DNA from: an uncultured Lachnospiraceae bacterium
GTDB lineage: Bacteria > Bacillota > Clostridia > Lachnospirales > Lachnospiraceae
Assembly: GCA_902783445.1 (NCBI GenBank)
Contig: CACZQX010000069.1
Span: forward strand, 1 to 26,290
DNA: 26,290 bases
Direction: 5' to 3'
Shown: positions 25,556 through 26,290 of the stretch, one piece after another
Position numbering within the stretch: position 1 is the stretch's first letter
Layout: every line of letters begins with the position of its first letter
Made by a program: the position numbers and the translations under genes
The notes under the pieces: generated by a model
What the model saw: only the letters and a program-made list of their open reading frames with translations
What the model was told of the DNA's origin: nothing
Databases searched by the model: none

Positions 25556-25569
25556 GTATGCACGCATAC
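25556..25569. promoter_or_regulatory. Palindrome upstream of the glycosyltransferase gene
   Basis: GTATGC and GCATAC separated by two bases form a perfect dyad 28 bases before the start codon, about ten bases behind a possible promoter (TTGTTT, 18 bases, TATGCT on the minus strand). It could be an operator for a dimeric regulator; none can be named. Confidence 0.35.
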
Positions 25570-25855
25570 CTTTCTATAGCATACTAAAAAAAAGCAAAAA
25601 AAACAAGCAGACAGGCATATTATTTTGCAAGCATTTACGGAAATTGCACTTTTGGATTGTACTAAAATCAGAACAATTTTTGTAATTATTTTTGTAATTT
25701 CAAGCTTCAAACTGCCTAAAATACTGGGTTTGTTTAATATACATCTTTTATACAAAAGAATGATAAATTATTAACAATGCTTGTTTTTTCCTTAACTCTT
25801 TGTTAGCGTATTATTTGGTAGAAATATTAACAATAAATTATTCAAGGAGGTTCAT
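25570..25855. other. Divergent intergenic region with Rex-like sites
   Basis: This AT-rich spacer holds control sequences for two divergent units and no credible gene. Two stretches resemble the Rex redox-sensor operator (TTGTTAA-N4-TTAACAA): 25760-25777 (12 of 14 positions) and 25816-25833 (11 of 14). A weak promoter (TTGTTA at 25800, AATATT at 25823, spacer 17) overlaps the second. All calls are by eye. Confidence 0.4.
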
Positions 25856-26290
25856 ATGAGCAGATTACAGCATGGCGATACTTATAATACTCAAAATACT
25901 GTTGCCAGACTCATTGACGACTTCACCCAAAGAATCATAGCCTGTCCTCCGGGCATTTGCCCTATCGACTTACAGCTATCTTTCTTGCAAGTCTGTCATA
26001 CTCAAAGCTGTGGAAAATGCGTTCCATGCAGAGTTGGTCTCGGACAGTTAGCCAGCCTTTTAAACGAAGTGGTAAATAACAAAGCCACCGAAAAGACACT
26101 TAAACTTATTGAAGAAACAGCAAGAAACATTATGGTTTCCGCCGATTGTGCAATCGGTTTCGAAGCTGCAAGAATGATTCTTACCGGTCTTGACGGTTTC
26201 AAAGAAGAATACGAATCACACATCAACTCAAAACGTTGTCTCGGTACTTTCGAGCAGCCTATTCCTTGTGTTGAACTTTGTCCTGCACAC
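25856..26290 (+). CDS. NuoF-like Fe-S domain fused to glutamate synthase-like oxidoreductase (5' part)
   Basis: The gene runs off the right edge after 145 codons. The N-terminal ~110 residues match the iron-sulphur region of NuoF (51-kDa complex I subunit): SCGKCVPCRVG with C52, C55 and C58, and the fourth ligand C98 in SADCAIGFEAA. The last residues (PIPCVELCPAH, C138 and C142) begin the Fe-S entry domain of GltD/dihydropyrimidine dehydrogenase-type flavoproteins. Such fusions accompany NADH-linked [FeFe] hydrogenases or formate dehydrogenases in Clostridia, so the product probably shuttles electrons between NAD(P)H and ferredoxin. That partner is not in the window. The start follows AAGGAGG by five bases, and Rex-like sites lie upstream. 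Confidence 0.85.
   Translation, partial: MSRLQHGDTYNTQNTVARLIDDFTQRIIACPPGICPIDLQLSFLQVCHTQSCGKCVPCRVGLGQLASLLNEVVNNKATEKTLKLIEETARNIMVSADCAIGFEAARMILTGLDGFKEEYESHINSKRCLGTFEQPIPCVELCPAH

Noticed and set aside
25525..25755. Minus-strand ORF of 76 codons upstream of the glycosyltransferase
   Set aside because: It crosses the promoter region and overlaps the glycosyltransferase start in another frame, without a ribosome site or recognisable motif.
26002..26226. Minus-strand ORF opposite the NuoF-like gene
   Set aside because: The plus strand carries conserved Fe-S cysteine motifs; this is a shadow frame.

Overview
The window reads as a chromosomal segment of a low-GC, Gram-positive anaerobe of the Clostridia, most likely Lachnospiraceae. 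I infer this from AT-rich codon use, strong AGGAGG-type ribosome binding sites, SigA-like promoters, DinR/LexA-type SOS boxes, the order regulator-ftsE-ftsX-M23 hydrolase-ctpA, a type III glutamine synthetase, a YjfB motility protein, an acyl-ACP thioesterase and a NuoF-like Fe-S flavoprotein at the right edge. No transposase, phage gene, integrase, CRISPR array or rRNA is visible. This is largely core genome.

Left part (1-7904, all minus strand): uvrA (its 3' end lies off the left edge) preceded by uvrB, with a promoter and two LexA-type boxes in front of uvrB. Further upstream are a GntR/FCD regulator, a short soluble chemoreceptor and a membrane-anchored S41 protease (CtpA). Between uvrB and uvrA lies a possible cysteine-containing mini-ORF that ends on the uvrA start codon.

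Middle (7997-14866): a cell-division/peptidoglycan operon (CdaR/PucR-type regulator, ftsE, ftsX, then a coiled-coil M23 endopeptidase and a terminator), with ctpA directly behind it. A monocistronic plus-strand yjfB gene with its own consensus promoter follows, then a TraX-family membrane protein, and a CvfB-like S1 RNA-binding protein translated with an acyl-ACP thioesterase.

14901-18370: tRNA-Gln(CUG) with promoter and terminator, a membrane-anchored thermonuclease-like protein on the plus strand, and a convergent cyclophilin whose terminator is embedded in the end of the nuclease gene. Divergent from the cyclophilin is a two-gene plus-strand operon (double zinc ribbon protein plus TPM-domain protein). 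A 250-bp convergent spacer with three tandem hairpins and a bidirectional terminator follows.

18624-25528 (minus strand): closely spaced genes that may form one long transcription unit: a GT2-GtrA fusion glycosyltransferase, a phosphodiester glycosidase-family protein, an unrecognised membrane-anchored protein, glutamine synthetase III, and a PhoB/PhoR-like response regulator and histidine kinase. Divergent from it, at the right edge, begins a plus-strand NuoF/GltD-like redox protein with Rex-like operator sequences upstream.

I did not find a clearly new biological system. The best leads are the uvrA mini-ORF, the terminator inside the nuclease gene, the hairpin cluster at 18488-18552, the Rex-like sites, and the link between cell-surface genes, glutamine synthetase and a sensor-poor two-component system.
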